Assembly: GCA_021299875.1 (NCBI GenBank)
Contig: JAJTEW010000001.1
Span: 372,001-436,000 of the forward strand
Source of the DNA: Comamonadaceae bacterium
GTDB lineage: Bacteria; Pseudomonadota; Gammaproteobacteria; Burkholderiales; Burkholderiaceae_C
DNA length: 64,000 nt
Reading direction: 5' to 3'
Shown here: positions 1 to 13,394 of the stretch, in pieces
Layout: the number at the start of each line of letters is the position of its first letter
Numbering within the stretch: position 1 is the first letter of the stretch
Program-made: the position numbers and the translations under genes
Notes under the pieces: model-generated
What the model was told of the DNA's origin: nothing
The model's database searches: none
Seen by the model: the letters and a program-made list of their open reading frames with translations, nothing else

Positions 1-986
1 TCTGGCATCACCTCGAACTGGGTCACGCTCACAGCGCCGTGGCGTGTGCTGGTGCCCACGCAGTCGCTGCCGGTGTCGCCGCCGCCGATCACGATGACGT
101 TTTTGCCATCCGCGCGAAGTTGGCCTTTGAGCTTGTCACCCGCGTTGACCTTGTTTTGCTGAGGCAAGAACTCCATTGCGAAGTGGATGCCTTCCAAATC
201 GCGGCCTGGCACGGGCAAATCTCGCGACTGCTCGGAACCGCCCGTGAGCAGCACCGCGTCAAAGTCTTTTTTGAGTTGCTCGGCGCTGATGCTTTCTTTG
301 GCCCAGTTGGTGATTTTCGAATCCTTGGGCCACTCGCCCACCAGCACGCTGGTGCGGATCTTCACGCCTTCGGCTTCGAGCTGCTGCACGCGGCGGTCGA
401 TGTGCGTCTTTTCCATCTTGAAGTCAGGAATGCCGTAGCGCAGCAAACCACCGACGCGGTCGTTCTTCTCGAACAAGGTCACGTCATGACCGGCACGCGC
501 CAATTGCTGGGCTGCGGCCAAGCCTGCGGGGCCTGCGCCAATGATGGCCACGGTTTTGCCCGTCTTGACTTTGGCAGGGCGGGGCGTGACCCAACCTTCG
601 GCCCAGGCGCGGTCGATGATGGCGTGCTCGATGGATTTGATGCCCACGGCGTCGTCGTTGAAGTTGACCACACACGCGGCTTCGCAAGGTGCAGGGCAGA
701 TGCGGCCGGTGAACTCGGGAAAGTTGTTGGTGCTGTGCAGCACCTCGATTGCGTTCTTCCAGTCGCCTTCAAACACCAGGTTGTTGAAGTCGGGAATGAT
801 GTTGTTGACCGGGCAGCCGTTGTTGCAAAACGGTGTGCCGCAGTCCATGCAACGCGCTGCTTGTATTTTGGACTGCTCTTCGGTCAAGCCGATCACGAAC
901 TCGCCGTAGTTCTTCAAACGCTCGGTGACGGGTTTGTAGCCTTCTTCGATGCGCTCAAACTCCATGAAACCAGTGATTTTTCCCAT
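1..986 (-). CDS. gltD: Glutamate synthase small subunit (partial, C-terminus beyond the window)
   Basis: GltD is the NADPH-oxidising beta subunit of glutamate synthase; it passes electrons to GltB for making glutamate from glutamine and 2-oxoglutarate. Read leftward, the protein starts [13 protein letters not shown] and contains the N-terminal cysteine clusters expected to hold [4Fe-4S] centres ([18 protein letters not shown] and [13 protein letters not shown]), followed by a dinucleotide-binding [10 protein letters not shown]. About 328 codons lie inside the window; the C-terminus lies past position 1. The start at 986 is chosen because a GGAAA ribosome site lies a few bases upstream and the family N-terminus begins here. 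It follows gltB by 29 bp, so the two are cotranscribed. Confidence 0.95.
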   Translation of the reverse strand, partial: MGKITGFMEFERIEEGYKPVTERLKNYGEFVIGLTEEQSKIQAARCMDCGTPFCNNGCPVNNIIPDFNNLVFEGDWKNAIEVLHSTNNFPEFTGRICPAPCEAACVVNFNDDAVGIKSIEHAIIDRAWAEGWVTPRPAKVKTGKTVAIIGAGPAGLAAAQQLARAGHDVTLFEKNDRVGGLLRYGIPDFKMEKTHIDRRVQQLEAEGVKIRTSVLVGEWPKDSKITNWAKESISAEQLKKDFDAVLLTGGSEQSRDLPVPGRDLEGIHFAMEFLPQQNKVNAGDKLKGQLRADGKNVIVIGGGDTGSDCVGTSTRHGAVSVTQFEVMP

Positions 987-1015
987 GATGTTTCCTTCGA
1001 TTCTTGACGTGGGGC

Positions 1016-5716
<4,701 letters not shown>

Positions 5717-5749
5717 GGGCGCTCCTAAGGGTTTTCACGCAGAGTGGCG

Positions 5750-5778
5750 AGTGTAGTGCACAGCAGCATCCATGCCAA
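5750..5778 (-). promoter_or_regulatory. Sigma-70-type promoter of gltBD
   Basis: On the minus strand TTGGCA (5778-5773), a 17-bp spacer and TACACT (5755-5750) give a well-spaced -35/-10 pair. The predicted start near 5743 leaves a leader of roughly 27 nt before the gltB ATG at 5716. The RayT palindrome begins only 4 bp upstream of the -35 box. Confidence 0.6.
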
Positions 5779-5782
5779 ACTT

Positions 5783-5808
5783 TTTAATTGGGGTCAGATC
5801 CCAATTAA
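5783..5808. repeat. REP-like palindrome, left copy
   Basis: A 26-bp interrupted palindrome: arms TTAATTGGG and CCAATTAA around a GTCAGAT core. Its reverse complement is identical, base for base, to 6574-6599. It can fold into a hairpin and is the likely recognition structure of the neighbouring RayT protein. Confidence 0.8.
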
Positions 5809-5829
5809 TTTTACTTTTCGCTTGACTTT

Positions 5830-5853
5830 GAATTAATCGGGGACAGATTCAAT
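5830..5853. repeat. Degenerate REP-like repeat overlapping the transposase stop codon
   Basis: This stretch contains TTAATCGGGGACAGATT, related to the TTAATTGGGGTCAGAT of the flanking 26-bp repeats with a few substitutions. It lies in the same orientation as the left copy and includes the stop codon region of the transposase gene. It is probably an older or variant REP unit. Confidence 0.5.
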
Positions 5854-6544
5854 CGGCTGTCTTTTTTGCAGGTCGCCCCGCCTTGCCTGGGACCAAGCGG
5901 CGCGTCGTGCTCTGTTGCAACTCACCCACAAAATGCGCCGATCCCAGCGCCCAGCCCGACAAGGCACTTTGGGTCAGTTGCAGTTTCTCAGCCTGCACCA
6001 ACCCCGTCTGAACCAATTCAGCATAAGTCGCCTCGCGGGCAAATGGCGTGTTGCCCAGGCCCCAAAACAGGGCGTGCGGCGTCACCCATTTGGCGCTCAC
6101 TTGCCCAATACAGTGCCTGTGGCTGGACCATTTGAAGTCGGCCGCTTGCTCCACCATGCCCGCCCGCACGGGGTTCAGGTCGATGTAGACCATGCACGCC
6201 AAAAGATACCGCTCACTCTCAATCAGGTTGCTGCGGTAGCGCCCCTCCCACAAAGTGCCGCTGCGTTGGTGCCGTAAATTGAAATAACGCACATAGGCCC
6301 GGCCCACCGCCTGCATCATCTGCGGCAGGCCATGGTCTGTTTCAGGCGTGACCAACAAATGGAAATGGTTGTCCATGATCACATAGGCATGGATGGCCAC
6401 CTTGAAAATTTGCGCGTGCTCTTGCCACAGCGCCAGCAAACGCTCACGGTCCACATCGTCACGCACGATGGCCTGGCGGTCATTGCCGCGCTGGATGACG
6501 TGGTGCGGGTAGGCGGCAACGGTGAGTCGGGGTTGGCGGGCCAT
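5849..6544 (-). CDS. REP-associated tyrosine transposase (RayT, Y1/IS200-like domain)
   Basis: A 231-residue protein of the Y1 HUH transposase superfamily. It begins MARQPRLTVAAYPHHVIQRGN, typical of the RayT group. The metal-binding HUH motif is HFHLL within VIMDNHFHLLVTPE (around residues 59-63). The downstream segment with YFNLRHQRSGTLWEGRYRS and YIDLNPVRAGMV is also characteristic. It is intact and of usual length, so the enzyme could be active. The family nicks and rejoins single-stranded REP hairpins. The basic tail (GKAGRPAKKTAD) may help DNA binding. Its only partners here are the flanking palindromes. Confidence 0.9.
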   Translation of the reverse strand: MARQPRLTVAAYPHHVIQRGNDRQAIVRDDVDRERLLALWQEHAQIFKVAIHAYVIMDNHFHLLVTPETDHGLPQMMQAVGRAYVRYFNLRHQRSGTLWEGRYRSNLIESERYLLACMVYIDLNPVRAGMVEQAADFKWSSHRHCIGQVSAKWVTPHALFWGLGNTPFAREATYAELVQTGLVQAEKLQLTQSALSGWALGSAHFVGELQQSTTRRLVPGKAGRPAKKTAD

Positions 6545-6573
6545 GGCGGGGCTCCTTGGATGAGTCGGCCAGT

Positions 6574-6599
6574 TTAATTGGGATCTGACCCCAATTAAA
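6574..6599. repeat. REP-like palindrome, right copy
   Basis: Exact reverse complement of the 26-bp repeat at 5783-5808. It lies about 30 bp upstream of the transposase start codon, so it may also affect transposase expression. Confidence 0.8.
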
Positions 6600-6715
6600 G
6601 GATCTGCATCTTATCCATGGGTTCAACATCAGCAGCTTGGTGATCAGAAATTCATAGGCAGCACGATTCAGTTGAAAATAGGGTTGCCCCATCTTGACTT
6701 TTGCTCGAGGTACTC

Positions 6716-8260
6716 ATGATCCGAATTGTCCATGCATTGGCTTTTTCGCTGACGCTTTGGCTGCCTGCAAGCTTGCACGCCATGTCCCTTGAACGTGTGG
6801 GTAACGACCTGTTCGCCACGGGCCCCACCGTCGATCAGGACTTTTTGCATTTCAAAGACGCCTTCGCCCAAGGTGGCATTGAGCGGCTGATCTTGGTGAA
6901 TGGTTCGGGCGGTGACCTCTGGACAGGCATGCAGGTGGCCCGGATGGTGCAAGAAGCCAAAGTGCACACCGTGGTCTCGGGTCATTGCATGTCGGCATGC
7001 TCGCTGATTTTCATGGCCGGGCAAGAGCGATCCTTTGGTACGGGAAGCTTGCCCAGGGTGACCATGATCGGTATTCACGGCGCACACGACCGGAATACCA
7101 AACAAGTCAATCCCACTTTGATGCCACAGATGTTCGCCTGGTACAAAAGGCAAATGGGCGACAAATTTGATCCAGAAGTCATCAACCAAGCGCTTTACGG
7201 CATCAAGGAGGCTTTTGGATTTTTAAGGATTCGCGAGCTCCAACGGACCCATGAAAAAGATCGCACGCCCTTGTTTTGCCCTACCGGCCAAACGCCTTTC
7301 GATCAATGCCAACAACACACCGGCAAGGACGCCTTCAGTCTGGGCGTGGTCACCAAGGCCGAGACGGTGACGCTGCAGTTGCCCGACAGCATGAAGGTGC
7401 AACTGGCGTTTTTTGGTCAACCCCTGGGGGTGCCCAAGGTGAATTTGCATGAACGTGCCGACACAATGATAGAGGGACTTTGCAAAGGCCAATTGCTTTG
7501 TCAGACCGTTGCGCATCGCACCTTCAGCAACTATCTCAGCGCCCACCACAACAAAGCCATGGCCATCGGTTGGAGCAAAACGGGTTTCGGCATGCGCTGG
7601 GAGATGGATGACCCCGGTCGGGCCATGCTGGGGGCGCTGTACCAATGCAACCACGCCAAAAACAACCCCAAACTCTGCCGTCTGGCGTCCGTCAACGAGC
7701 ATGAGGTGCTGCCACTCTACGACGAAGCAGCTGCTCAAGCCACCGCTTTATTGAGCCAGTTGCAAGTGCCTGCGCCCGAAAGCTTCCAGGCCGAACGTGA
7801 TGAACCCGGGGCGAGCACCCCCACCCGATTGCGTTGGACCCACCAACTCACAGGGATGACCCCCAAAGCACTGGATGGCATACCACGCTGGGATACCGCC
7901 GCACTGGCTCAGGCCCTGCGGCAAACCAACCGTACAGTGGTCATCGATGCGGCCAGCCTTGGCCCTGTGATTCCCGGGGCACTCAGTTTCATCAACAGCG
8001 GTTTGGCTTTCGAGAATGAGAAGTTGGAGCAACCCTATGCCGAGCGTTTTGCCCAGATGCTGCGAGCGGCAGCACCTGACCCGGATCAACCCGTGGTTTT
8101 TTACTGCAATAACTCCGAGAGTTGGCTCTCTGTGAACGCGGCCATGCGTGCCCGTCAACTGGGTTACACCCAGGTCATTTGGTATCGGGGCGGCATCAAC
8201 GCATGGGTTCAGGCGGGTTTACCCACTGTGGGGCGGGTGCCTGTGGCTGTGTTGTATTGA
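6716..8260 (+). CDS. Secreted ClpP-like domain fused to a C-terminal rhodanese-like domain
   Basis: This 514-residue protein has an N-terminal signal peptide (MIRIVHALAFSLTLWLPASLHA), so it should be periplasmic. Residues about 25-150 resemble the ClpP/crotonase fold of predicted periplasmic proteins of the COG3904 type: GSGGDLWTGMQVARMV, then SGHCMSACSLIFMAG with a likely nucleophile Ser, then a His in MIGIHGAH. A cysteine-containing middle region of unknown fold follows. The C-terminal ~120 residues look rhodanese-like: VVFYCNNSESW carries the candidate active Cys, followed by AAMRARQLGYTQVIWYRGGINAW. The start at 6716 is preferred over an upstream in-frame TTG because GAGG lies 5 bp before the ATG and the signal peptide begins here. 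Substrate unknown. It stands alone between the RayT element and a convergent operon. Confidence 0.7.
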   Translation: MIRIVHALAFSLTLWLPASLHAMSLERVGNDLFATGPTVDQDFLHFKDAFAQGGIERLILVNGSGGDLWTGMQVARMVQEAKVHTVVSGHCMSACSLIFMAGQERSFGTGSLPRVTMIGIHGAHDRNTKQVNPTLMPQMFAWYKRQMGDKFDPEVINQALYGIKEAFGFLRIRELQRTHEKDRTPLFCPTGQTPFDQCQQHTGKDAFSLGVVTKAETVTLQLPDSMKVQLAFFGQPLGVPKVNLHERADTMIEGLCKGQLLCQTVAHRTFSNYLSAHHNKAMAIGWSKTGFGMRWEMDDPGRAMLGALYQCNHAKNNPKLCRLASVNEHEVLPLYDEAAAQATALLSQLQVPAPESFQAERDEPGASTPTRLRWTHQLTGMTPKALDGIPRWDTAALAQALRQTNRTVVIDAASLGPVIPGALSFINSGLAFENEKLEQPYAERFAQMLRAAAPDPDQPVVFYCNNSESWLSVNAAMRARQLGYTQVIWYRGGINAWVQAGLPTVGRVPVAVLY

Positions 8261-8290
8261 ACCGCCCACCATCATCAGCGGGTCATCCGC

Positions 8291-9169
8291 TCACACCGCC
8301 TCTGATTTGGCGATCAAGGGGTAACGACCGCCCATCAGATCATCCACACCAAACTCCTTCAGCAGCGCCAGCAGGCGCTCCCCCGCTGCACGCTTTTTCT
8401 GACCGGTGTACTTGGCCAGAATGAGTTCGTTCTTCATCGAATGCGCCCAGCCCACCAACTCGGTCACGGTCACTTGGTAACCTTGTGACTCCAAGTACAG
8501 GCAGCGCAGCACGTTGGTGAGTTGGCTGCCCACTTCGCGGGTATGCAAGGGGTGACGCCAGAGTTCGGCCAACGGGGTGCGCTGCAAATTCAGCGCCTTG
8601 TTCTGGTTGAGCGCCCGGGCCAGTTCGGCCTGGCAGCAGGGCACCAGCACCATGAACTTGGCTTTTTTTTGCACGCCAAAGGCGATGGCGTCGTCGGTGG
8701 CGGTGTCGCAGGCGTGCAGCGCAGTGACCACATCGATCTGGGCAGGCAGCGCGTCACTTCGCACAGACTCGGCCACGCTCACATTCAAAAAACGCATGCG
8801 CTCAAAACCCAAACGTTCAGCCAATTGGCGTGAAGATTCCACCAGTTCGCTGCGGGTCTCGATCCCGTAAATCGTGCCTTGGCCCAGCGCTTTGAAAAAC
8901 AGGTCATAAATGATGAAGCCCAAATACGACTTGCCCGCACCATGGTCAGCAAGGCTTGGACCCGTGCTGCTGGATGGGATTTCCAAAAGCAATTTTTCAA
9001 TGAACTGAAACAGGTGGTAAACCTGCTTGAGTTTGCGGCGTGAGTCCTGGTTGAGCTTGCCGTCACGGGTCAGGATGTGCAGTTGTTTGAGCAACTCCAC
9101 CGACTGGCCGGGGCGCACTTCGGGCGGCAGCTGCGCTGCCGCGTTATCAATGGCAGACCGCTTTTTCAT
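8291..9169 (-). CDS. SAM-dependent methyltransferase (Methyltransf_32/GSTCD-like)
   Basis: A 292-residue protein with a Rossmann methyltransferase core: the SAM-binding motif I appears as LADHGAGKSYLGF, followed by acidic residues in YGIETRSEL, then ALHACDTATDDAI and VPCCQAELA. This motif set (DxGaGKG, LHACD, PCCQ) is typical of the PF13679 family, whose bacterial substrates are mostly unknown. The ATG overlaps the stop of the upstream DUF1415 gene by 4 bp (9166-9169), so translation is probably coupled. It is the last gene of a three-gene leftward unit. Confidence 0.8.
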   Translation of the reverse strand: MKKRSAIDNAAAQLPPEVRPGQSVELLKQLHILTRDGKLNQDSRRKLKQVYHLFQFIEKLLLEIPSSSTGPSLADHGAGKSYLGFIIYDLFFKALGQGTIYGIETRSELVESSRQLAERLGFERMRFLNVSVAESVRSDALPAQIDVVTALHACDTATDDAIAFGVQKKAKFMVLVPCCQAELARALNQNKALNLQRTPLAELWRHPLHTREVGSQLTNVLRCLYLESQGYQVTVTELVGWAHSMKNELILAKYTGQKKRAAGERLLALLKEFGVDDLMGGRYPLIAKSEAV

Positions 9170-9720
9170 GGGCTAGGGCCCACATCCAGCTTTTTCCAGC
9201 CTTCGGCCCCCAGCTTTTCCAGGGTCTCGATGTTGGTCTCGTAAATCATCTCGGCCTCCGGGAAAGCCTCTACCGCCCGGTCAATGCTTTCCTCGCGCAG
9301 CAAGTGCAGCGTGGGGTAAGGCGAGCGGTTGGTGAAGTTGCCAATGTCGTCCGGCTCGGTGTCGGCAAACTGAAACTGCGGGTGAAAACTCGCGACCTGG
9401 AACACGCCTTCCATGTCCAGCTCTTGCAGCACCGCATCGGCTTCGTCCAGGAAGTCGTTGAACTCCAGAAAATCCTGCAGCATCTGCGGCACGATCAAGA
9501 GCACGGTCTCGCGCTCCTCGGCGGGCATGTTGGCCATGGCCTGCAGTTGCTCGATCAGCTCGTCGCGCAAGCCTTCGAGGCCCTTGGCTTGACTCACCAC
9601 AAAATGAATCTGGCCCTTGACGTGCGGCGCTTTGGCAAAGGGGCACAGGTTCAAGCCGATCACGGCGCGTTCGAGCCAGCGTACGGTGTCGGCAATTTCG
9701 GGGGTATTCATGTCGGTCAT
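9166..9720 (-). CDS. DUF1415 family protein
   Basis: A 184-residue soluble protein with the family's hallmark N-terminus (WLERAVIGLNLCPFAKAPHVKGQIHFVVSQ) and a second conserved stretch FQVASFHPQFQFADTEPDDIGNFTNRSPYP. Function is unknown. The conserved Cys and His residues could suggest metal or redox chemistry, but that is speculation. Its start overlaps the stop of the MFS gene by 4 bp and its own stop overlaps the next start by 4 bp, so the three proteins are made from one message. Confidence 0.85.
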   Translation of the reverse strand: MTDMNTPEIADTVRWLERAVIGLNLCPFAKAPHVKGQIHFVVSQAKGLEGLRDELIEQLQAMANMPAEERETVLLIVPQMLQDFLEFNDFLDEADAVLQELDMEGVFQVASFHPQFQFADTEPDDIGNFTNRSPYPTLHLLREESIDRAVEAFPEAEMIYETNIETLEKLGAEGWKKLDVGPSP

Positions 9721-10937
9721 GGGCGAGATTGTGCCTGCGTACTAGCGCCTTGAATCTCACGCCCCGCCGCCCAAGCCAGTACCGCACCCACCGCACAACA
9801 GCCCACACTGAACAGTGGCGTGAGCTGCCAGCCGCCCGCACGCGCCGCCAAGGCCGCCACCACGGGCGGCCCCACAAACTGGCCCAGGGCCGACAGTTGC
9901 TGCACCCAACCCACGGTGGTCGCTACCTGCTGCTCGCCCGGGGCCAAGCGCACCGCCAAGCTGAACAACGTGCCCGGCACCAAACCGCCCAAGCCCGAAA
10001 ACAAAAGCACCCCAACAAAACGCAACCAAGGCAGGCCATCGGTGAAGGCTGCAAACGCCAGCGTGCTGCCCAACGCCATGGCACCAAAACCCAGCCAAAG
10101 CGTGGTGCGTGGGGCCCAGCCACGCTGCAGCAATCGGCCAGAGGCCATGTTGCCCCCAATGTTCACCGCTGCCGCCAGCGCCGTGAGCACGCCCAGCAGC
10201 GTACCGCTGACACCAGCGGCGGCATAGATGGACGGCAAAAACCCGACCACCGCCAACCATTGCCCTGAATACATGCCAAAGGTCAGCGCCACCAGCCAAG
10301 GGCCGCGCGCGCCCAAGGTGCTGCTCAAGCGCTGCCAGGCCTCTTGGCCCAGGCCATGCGCTGGCAATGGGTGGGTGGCCACCGGATCGGCGGGCACCAT
10401 GCGCATCAAGGCCGTCGCCATGGCCAGCGACACCCCCGCAAACAAACCCCACCACGCACTCCAACCCCAGACCGGTATGAAGACCGGCCCTGCCAGCAAG
10501 GCCAGTGCCGTGCCCGTGGGCATGTACGCACCCCACACGCCCAGCATGCCGGGCAGCTGGACCACAGGCACCAAGCGCCGAATCAGTGCGGGTGCAGGCA
10601 AGGCCACCCACAAAAAACCCACACCTTCGATGGCCCGCAGCGCCAGCAAAACGGTGACGGATGTGGCGAATGCCCCCAAACCGCTGGCCAGCGCCAGCAA
10701 GCACAAACCGCGCACCATGCTGCGCCGCAGGCCCATGCCGTCGGCCAGCAAGCCCATGAACACCGCCAGGCTCATGCCTGCGAGTTGCACCATGGACAAG
10801 AGGAAACCGGACTGCACCAGGGTCAGGCCCAGCTCGGCCTGCAGCACGGGCAAGGCCGGGGGCAGCTTGCCCACCTGCAAAGCCGCCACGCCACCAGCCA
10901 GGACGACGAGCCAAGCGGCACGTCCAGAGGAATTCAT
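9717..10937 (-). CDS. MFS transporter (CynX/NimT-like)
   Basis: A 406-residue membrane protein with about 12 hydrophobic segments and the MFS arrangement; LLADGMGLRRSMVRG fits the loop 2-3 motif. The ATG at 10937 is chosen over one 12 codons upstream because it is preceded by an AGGGGGACAGG ribosome site. Substrate not predictable. It leads the operon MFS-DUF1415-methyltransferase, joined by two 4-bp overlaps. A 115-bp gap separates it from dgt upstream. Confidence 0.8.
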   Translation of the reverse strand: MNSSGRAAWLVVLAGGVAALQVGKLPPALPVLQAELGLTLVQSGFLLSMVQLAGMSLAVFMGLLADGMGLRRSMVRGLCLLALASGLGAFATSVTVLLALRAIEGVGFLWVALPAPALIRRLVPVVQLPGMLGVWGAYMPTGTALALLAGPVFIPVWGWSAWWGLFAGVSLAMATALMRMVPADPVATHPLPAHGLGQEAWQRLSSTLGARGPWLVALTFGMYSGQWLAVVGFLPSIYAAAGVSGTLLGVLTALAAAVNIGGNMASGRLLQRGWAPRTTLWLGFGAMALGSTLAFAAFTDGLPWLRFVGVLLFSGLGGLVPGTLFSLAVRLAPGEQQVATTVGWVQQLSALGQFVGPPVVAALAARAGGWQLTPLFSVGCCAVGAVLAWAAGREIQGASTQAQSRP

Positions 10938-11052
10938 CAACCTGTCCCCCTGCAGATCGGTGGCTTCAGCCACGTCATTGCGGGCTCCGGCTCCGGCTCA
11001 GGCCACTGACGGGGCTGAAGCCACTGACCTGCAAAAAGTGCCCCAACTCCGC

Positions 11053-12240
11053 TCAAAGCAGCTTTCGCCCCGTCAGGCGTTCATGCTCACGCAGGGCAAA
11101 GCGGTCGGTCATGCCGGCGATGTAGTCGGCCACGCTGCGGTGCAGGTCCGCGCTGACGGCAAAGTCGGCGGGCATTTCAGCAGGCTTGCTCACATAGGCC
11201 GTGAACAAATCGTGCACCACCTGTTGGGCCTGTCCAGTGGTGTGCATGACCTGTGGGTGGCGGTAGAGCTGCGCAAACAAAAACTTTTTGAGCGCCATGC
11301 TGCGCAACTTCATGCGGGGACTGAAAGCCACCAGAGGCCGGGCCAAGCGGGCCTCTTCCAAAGAACCGACACCCGAGTCGGCCACAGCCTGGCGGGTGGT
11401 GTCGATGACGTCGTACACCTGATCGCTCAGCATGCGGCGGATGGCTTCGTAGAGCAGACGACGCGGCTTGGCCGACAAGCCAGGATGCTCATCCAAGGCC
11501 TGCTGGTGGTAATGCGCAAACAGCTCGACTTGCAGCAGCTGCTCCATGCCGATCAGCCCCGAGCGCACGCCGTCGTCGATGTCGTGCGCGTTGTAGGCGA
11601 TCGCATCGGCCAAGTTGCACAACTGGGCCTCCAGGCTGGGCTGGGTGCGGTCAATGAAGCGCCGTCCCACACCGCCCGGTTCGGTCTGTTCCAGATGTTC
11701 GGCATTGGCCCGCGAGCAGTGTTTGAGCACACCCTCGCGGGTTTCAAAGCTCAGGTTCAGGCCGTCAAACGCTGGATAGCGCTCTTCGAGTTGGTCGACC
11801 ACGCGCAGGCTTTGCAGGTTGTGCTCAAAGCCGCCGTGCTCGGCCATGCACTCGTTCAGCGTGTCCTGCCCCGCATGCCCAAAAGGCGTGTGGCCCAGGT
11901 CGTGCGCCAGCGCTATGGCCTCCACCAAGTCTTCATTCAGGCCAAGGGCACGGGCAATCGATCGGCCCAGCTGCGCGACTTCGAGCGAATGCGTCAGCCG
12001 CGTGCGGAACAAATCGCCCTCGTGGTTCATGAACACCTGCGTTTTGTAGACCAAGCGCCTGAATGCCGTCGAATGCACGATGCGGTCGCGGTCTCTTTGG
12101 TAGGCATTGCGCGTGGGCGCTGGGGCTTCAGCAAAGCGCCGTCCCCGGGTTTGCGCCGGGTCGCAGGCCAGCGCCGACAGGCTGTCCTGAACGGGTGAGG
12201 AGTCCATGGGCATGTCCAGTGACTCGGCGTGCATTGGCAT
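11053..12240 (-). CDS. dgt: Deoxyguanosinetriphosphate triphosphohydrolase-like protein
   Basis: A 395-residue HD-domain enzyme. dGTPases hydrolyse dNTPs to the nucleoside plus triphosphate. Family motifs are complete: RDRDRIVHSTAFRRLVYKTQVF near the N-terminus, RTRLTHSLEVAQ supplying the first metal His, and ALAHDLGHTPFGHAG supplying the HD pair; NLADAIAYNAHDIDDG gives the last Asp. The ATG at 12240 shares its A with the aroB stop codon (TGATG), implying coupled translation; further in-frame ATGs lie up to 12 codons downstream. It belongs to the short, aroB-linked type 2 group. Confidence 0.9.
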   Translation of the reverse strand: MPMHAESLDMPMDSSPVQDSLSALACDPAQTRGRRFAEAPAPTRNAYQRDRDRIVHSTAFRRLVYKTQVFMNHEGDLFRTRLTHSLEVAQLGRSIARALGLNEDLVEAIALAHDLGHTPFGHAGQDTLNECMAEHGGFEHNLQSLRVVDQLEERYPAFDGLNLSFETREGVLKHCSRANAEHLEQTEPGGVGRRFIDRTQPSLEAQLCNLADAIAYNAHDIDDGVRSGLIGMEQLLQVELFAHYHQQALDEHPGLSAKPRRLLYEAIRRMLSDQVYDVIDTTRQAVADSGVGSLEEARLARPLVAFSPRMKLRSMALKKFLFAQLYRHPQVMHTTGQAQQVVHDLFTAYVSKPAEMPADFAVSADLHRSVADYIAGMTDRFALREHERLTGRKLL

Positions 12241-13352
12241 CAGGCGCAGCAAGCGTTGATCACCTCGCGCACCATGGCATCGGGCGCGCCGCACACGGTG
12301 GCTTTCCCAGGGCCGTCGATCACCACAAACTGGATATCGCCGCCGATGGCTTTTTTATCGAGGCGCATGTGTTCGATGTAATGGCCCGCGTTGTCAGCTG
12401 CATCGAGCAAAGGGCCGCGCACCGGCAAGCCAGCGCGCTCAATGAGCGCGCGCAGACGTGCCACAAAGGCTGCATCGACACGCCCCAAGCGCTGCGACAG
12501 CTCGGCCGCCATGACCATGCCGCAGGCCACGGCTTCGCCGTGCAACCAGACGCCAAACCCCAGACCCGCCTCGATGGCATGGCCAAAGGTGTGGCCGAAA
12601 TTGAGGATGGCACGCAGACCCGCTTCCCGCTCATCCTGCCCCACCACCCAGGCCTTGATCTCGCAGCTGCGCTTGACGGCCTGCGCCATCGCGGCCGGGT
12701 CTTGCGCCATCAGGGCCTCGATGTTCGCCTCCATCCAGTCCAGAAAAACCATGTCGGCAATCGGGCCGTATTTGATGACTTCGGCCAGGCCCGCGCTGAG
12801 CTCGCGCGGCGGCAAGGTGGCCAGGGTGTTCAGGTCACAGACCACGCGCACGGGCTGGTAGAACGCGCCGATCATGTTTTTGCCCAGCGGGTGGTTGATG
12901 GCGGTTTTGCCGCCCACCGACGAGTCAACCTGCGACAAGAGCGTGGTCGGCACCTGCACAAAGGGGACACCGCGCATGTAACTGGCGGCGGCAAAGCCGG
13001 TCATGTCGCCCACCACACCGCCGCCTAAAGCGAACAGCACTGTCTTGCGGTCGCAGCCGTGGCCCAGCAGCGCGTCAAAAATCTGGTTCAGGGTCTCCCA
13101 GTCTTTGTGCGCCTCGCCATCGGGCAACACCACGGTGTGCACCTGCTGGTAGTGCGGGGCGATGGCACTGTGCAAAGCGGCTTCGTACAGCGGCGCAATC
13201 GTGTCGTTGGTGACGATCATGGCGGTCTTGGCCTTGGGCAAACCGGTCCAGGCAGCAGGGCTGCTCAGCAAGCCTTGGCCAATCTGGATGTCGTAACTGC
13301 GGTCGTCCAGAGAAATGGCAACCGTTTGGAGGGAGGATGTGGGCTCAAACAT
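12240..13352 (-). CDS. aroB: 3-dehydroquinate synthase
   Basis: AroB makes 3-dehydroquinate from DAHP, the second shikimate-pathway step; it uses NAD+ and a divalent metal. The 370-residue protein shows the NAD-binding [13 protein letters not shown] and [17 protein letters not shown] motifs, [21 protein letters not shown], and metal-binding [13 protein letters not shown]. The ATG at 13352 ([14 protein letters not shown]) is preferred to a TTG three codons upstream. It lies directly downstream of the interrupted shikimate kinase gene and overlaps dgt by one base. Confidence 0.97.
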   Translation of the reverse strand: MFEPTSSLQTVAISLDDRSYDIQIGQGLLSSPAAWTGLPKAKTAMIVTNDTIAPLYEAALHSAIAPHYQQVHTVVLPDGEAHKDWETLNQIFDALLGHGCDRKTVLFALGGGVVGDMTGFAAASYMRGVPFVQVPTTLLSQVDSSVGGKTAINHPLGKNMIGAFYQPVRVVCDLNTLATLPPRELSAGLAEVIKYGPIADMVFLDWMEANIEALMAQDPAAMAQAVKRSCEIKAWVVGQDEREAGLRAILNFGHTFGHAIEAGLGFGVWLHGEAVACGMVMAAELSQRLGRVDAAFVARLRALIERAGLPVRGPLLDAADNAGHYIEHMRLDKKAIGGDIQFVVIDGPGKATVCGAPDAMVREVINACCA

Positions 13353-13394
13353 AGGCCCCAAGTGTAGGGGCTTTGGGTCTTGAGGGCAGGCGTC

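Larger units (their letters stand above)
5783..6599 (-). mobile_element. RayT/REP element: transposase gene between inverted palindromic repeats
   Basis: A single Y1 transposase gene is bracketed by two copies of the same 26-bp palindromic repeat in inverted orientation (5783-5808 and 6574-6599). A related degenerate repeat overlaps the 3' end of the gene (about 5830-5853). This is the arrangement of REP-associated tyrosine transposases, which are domesticated IS200/IS605 relatives linked to REP hairpins. No target-site duplication or accessory gene was seen. The element separates the gltBD promoter from the next gene at 6716. Confidence 0.75.

Noticed and set aside
6480..6692. A 70-codon leftward frame starting MGQPYFQLNRAAYEF
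   Set aside because: It could be a remnant cut by the RayT insertion, but its second half is transposase sequence in another frame and no homology is recognisable.
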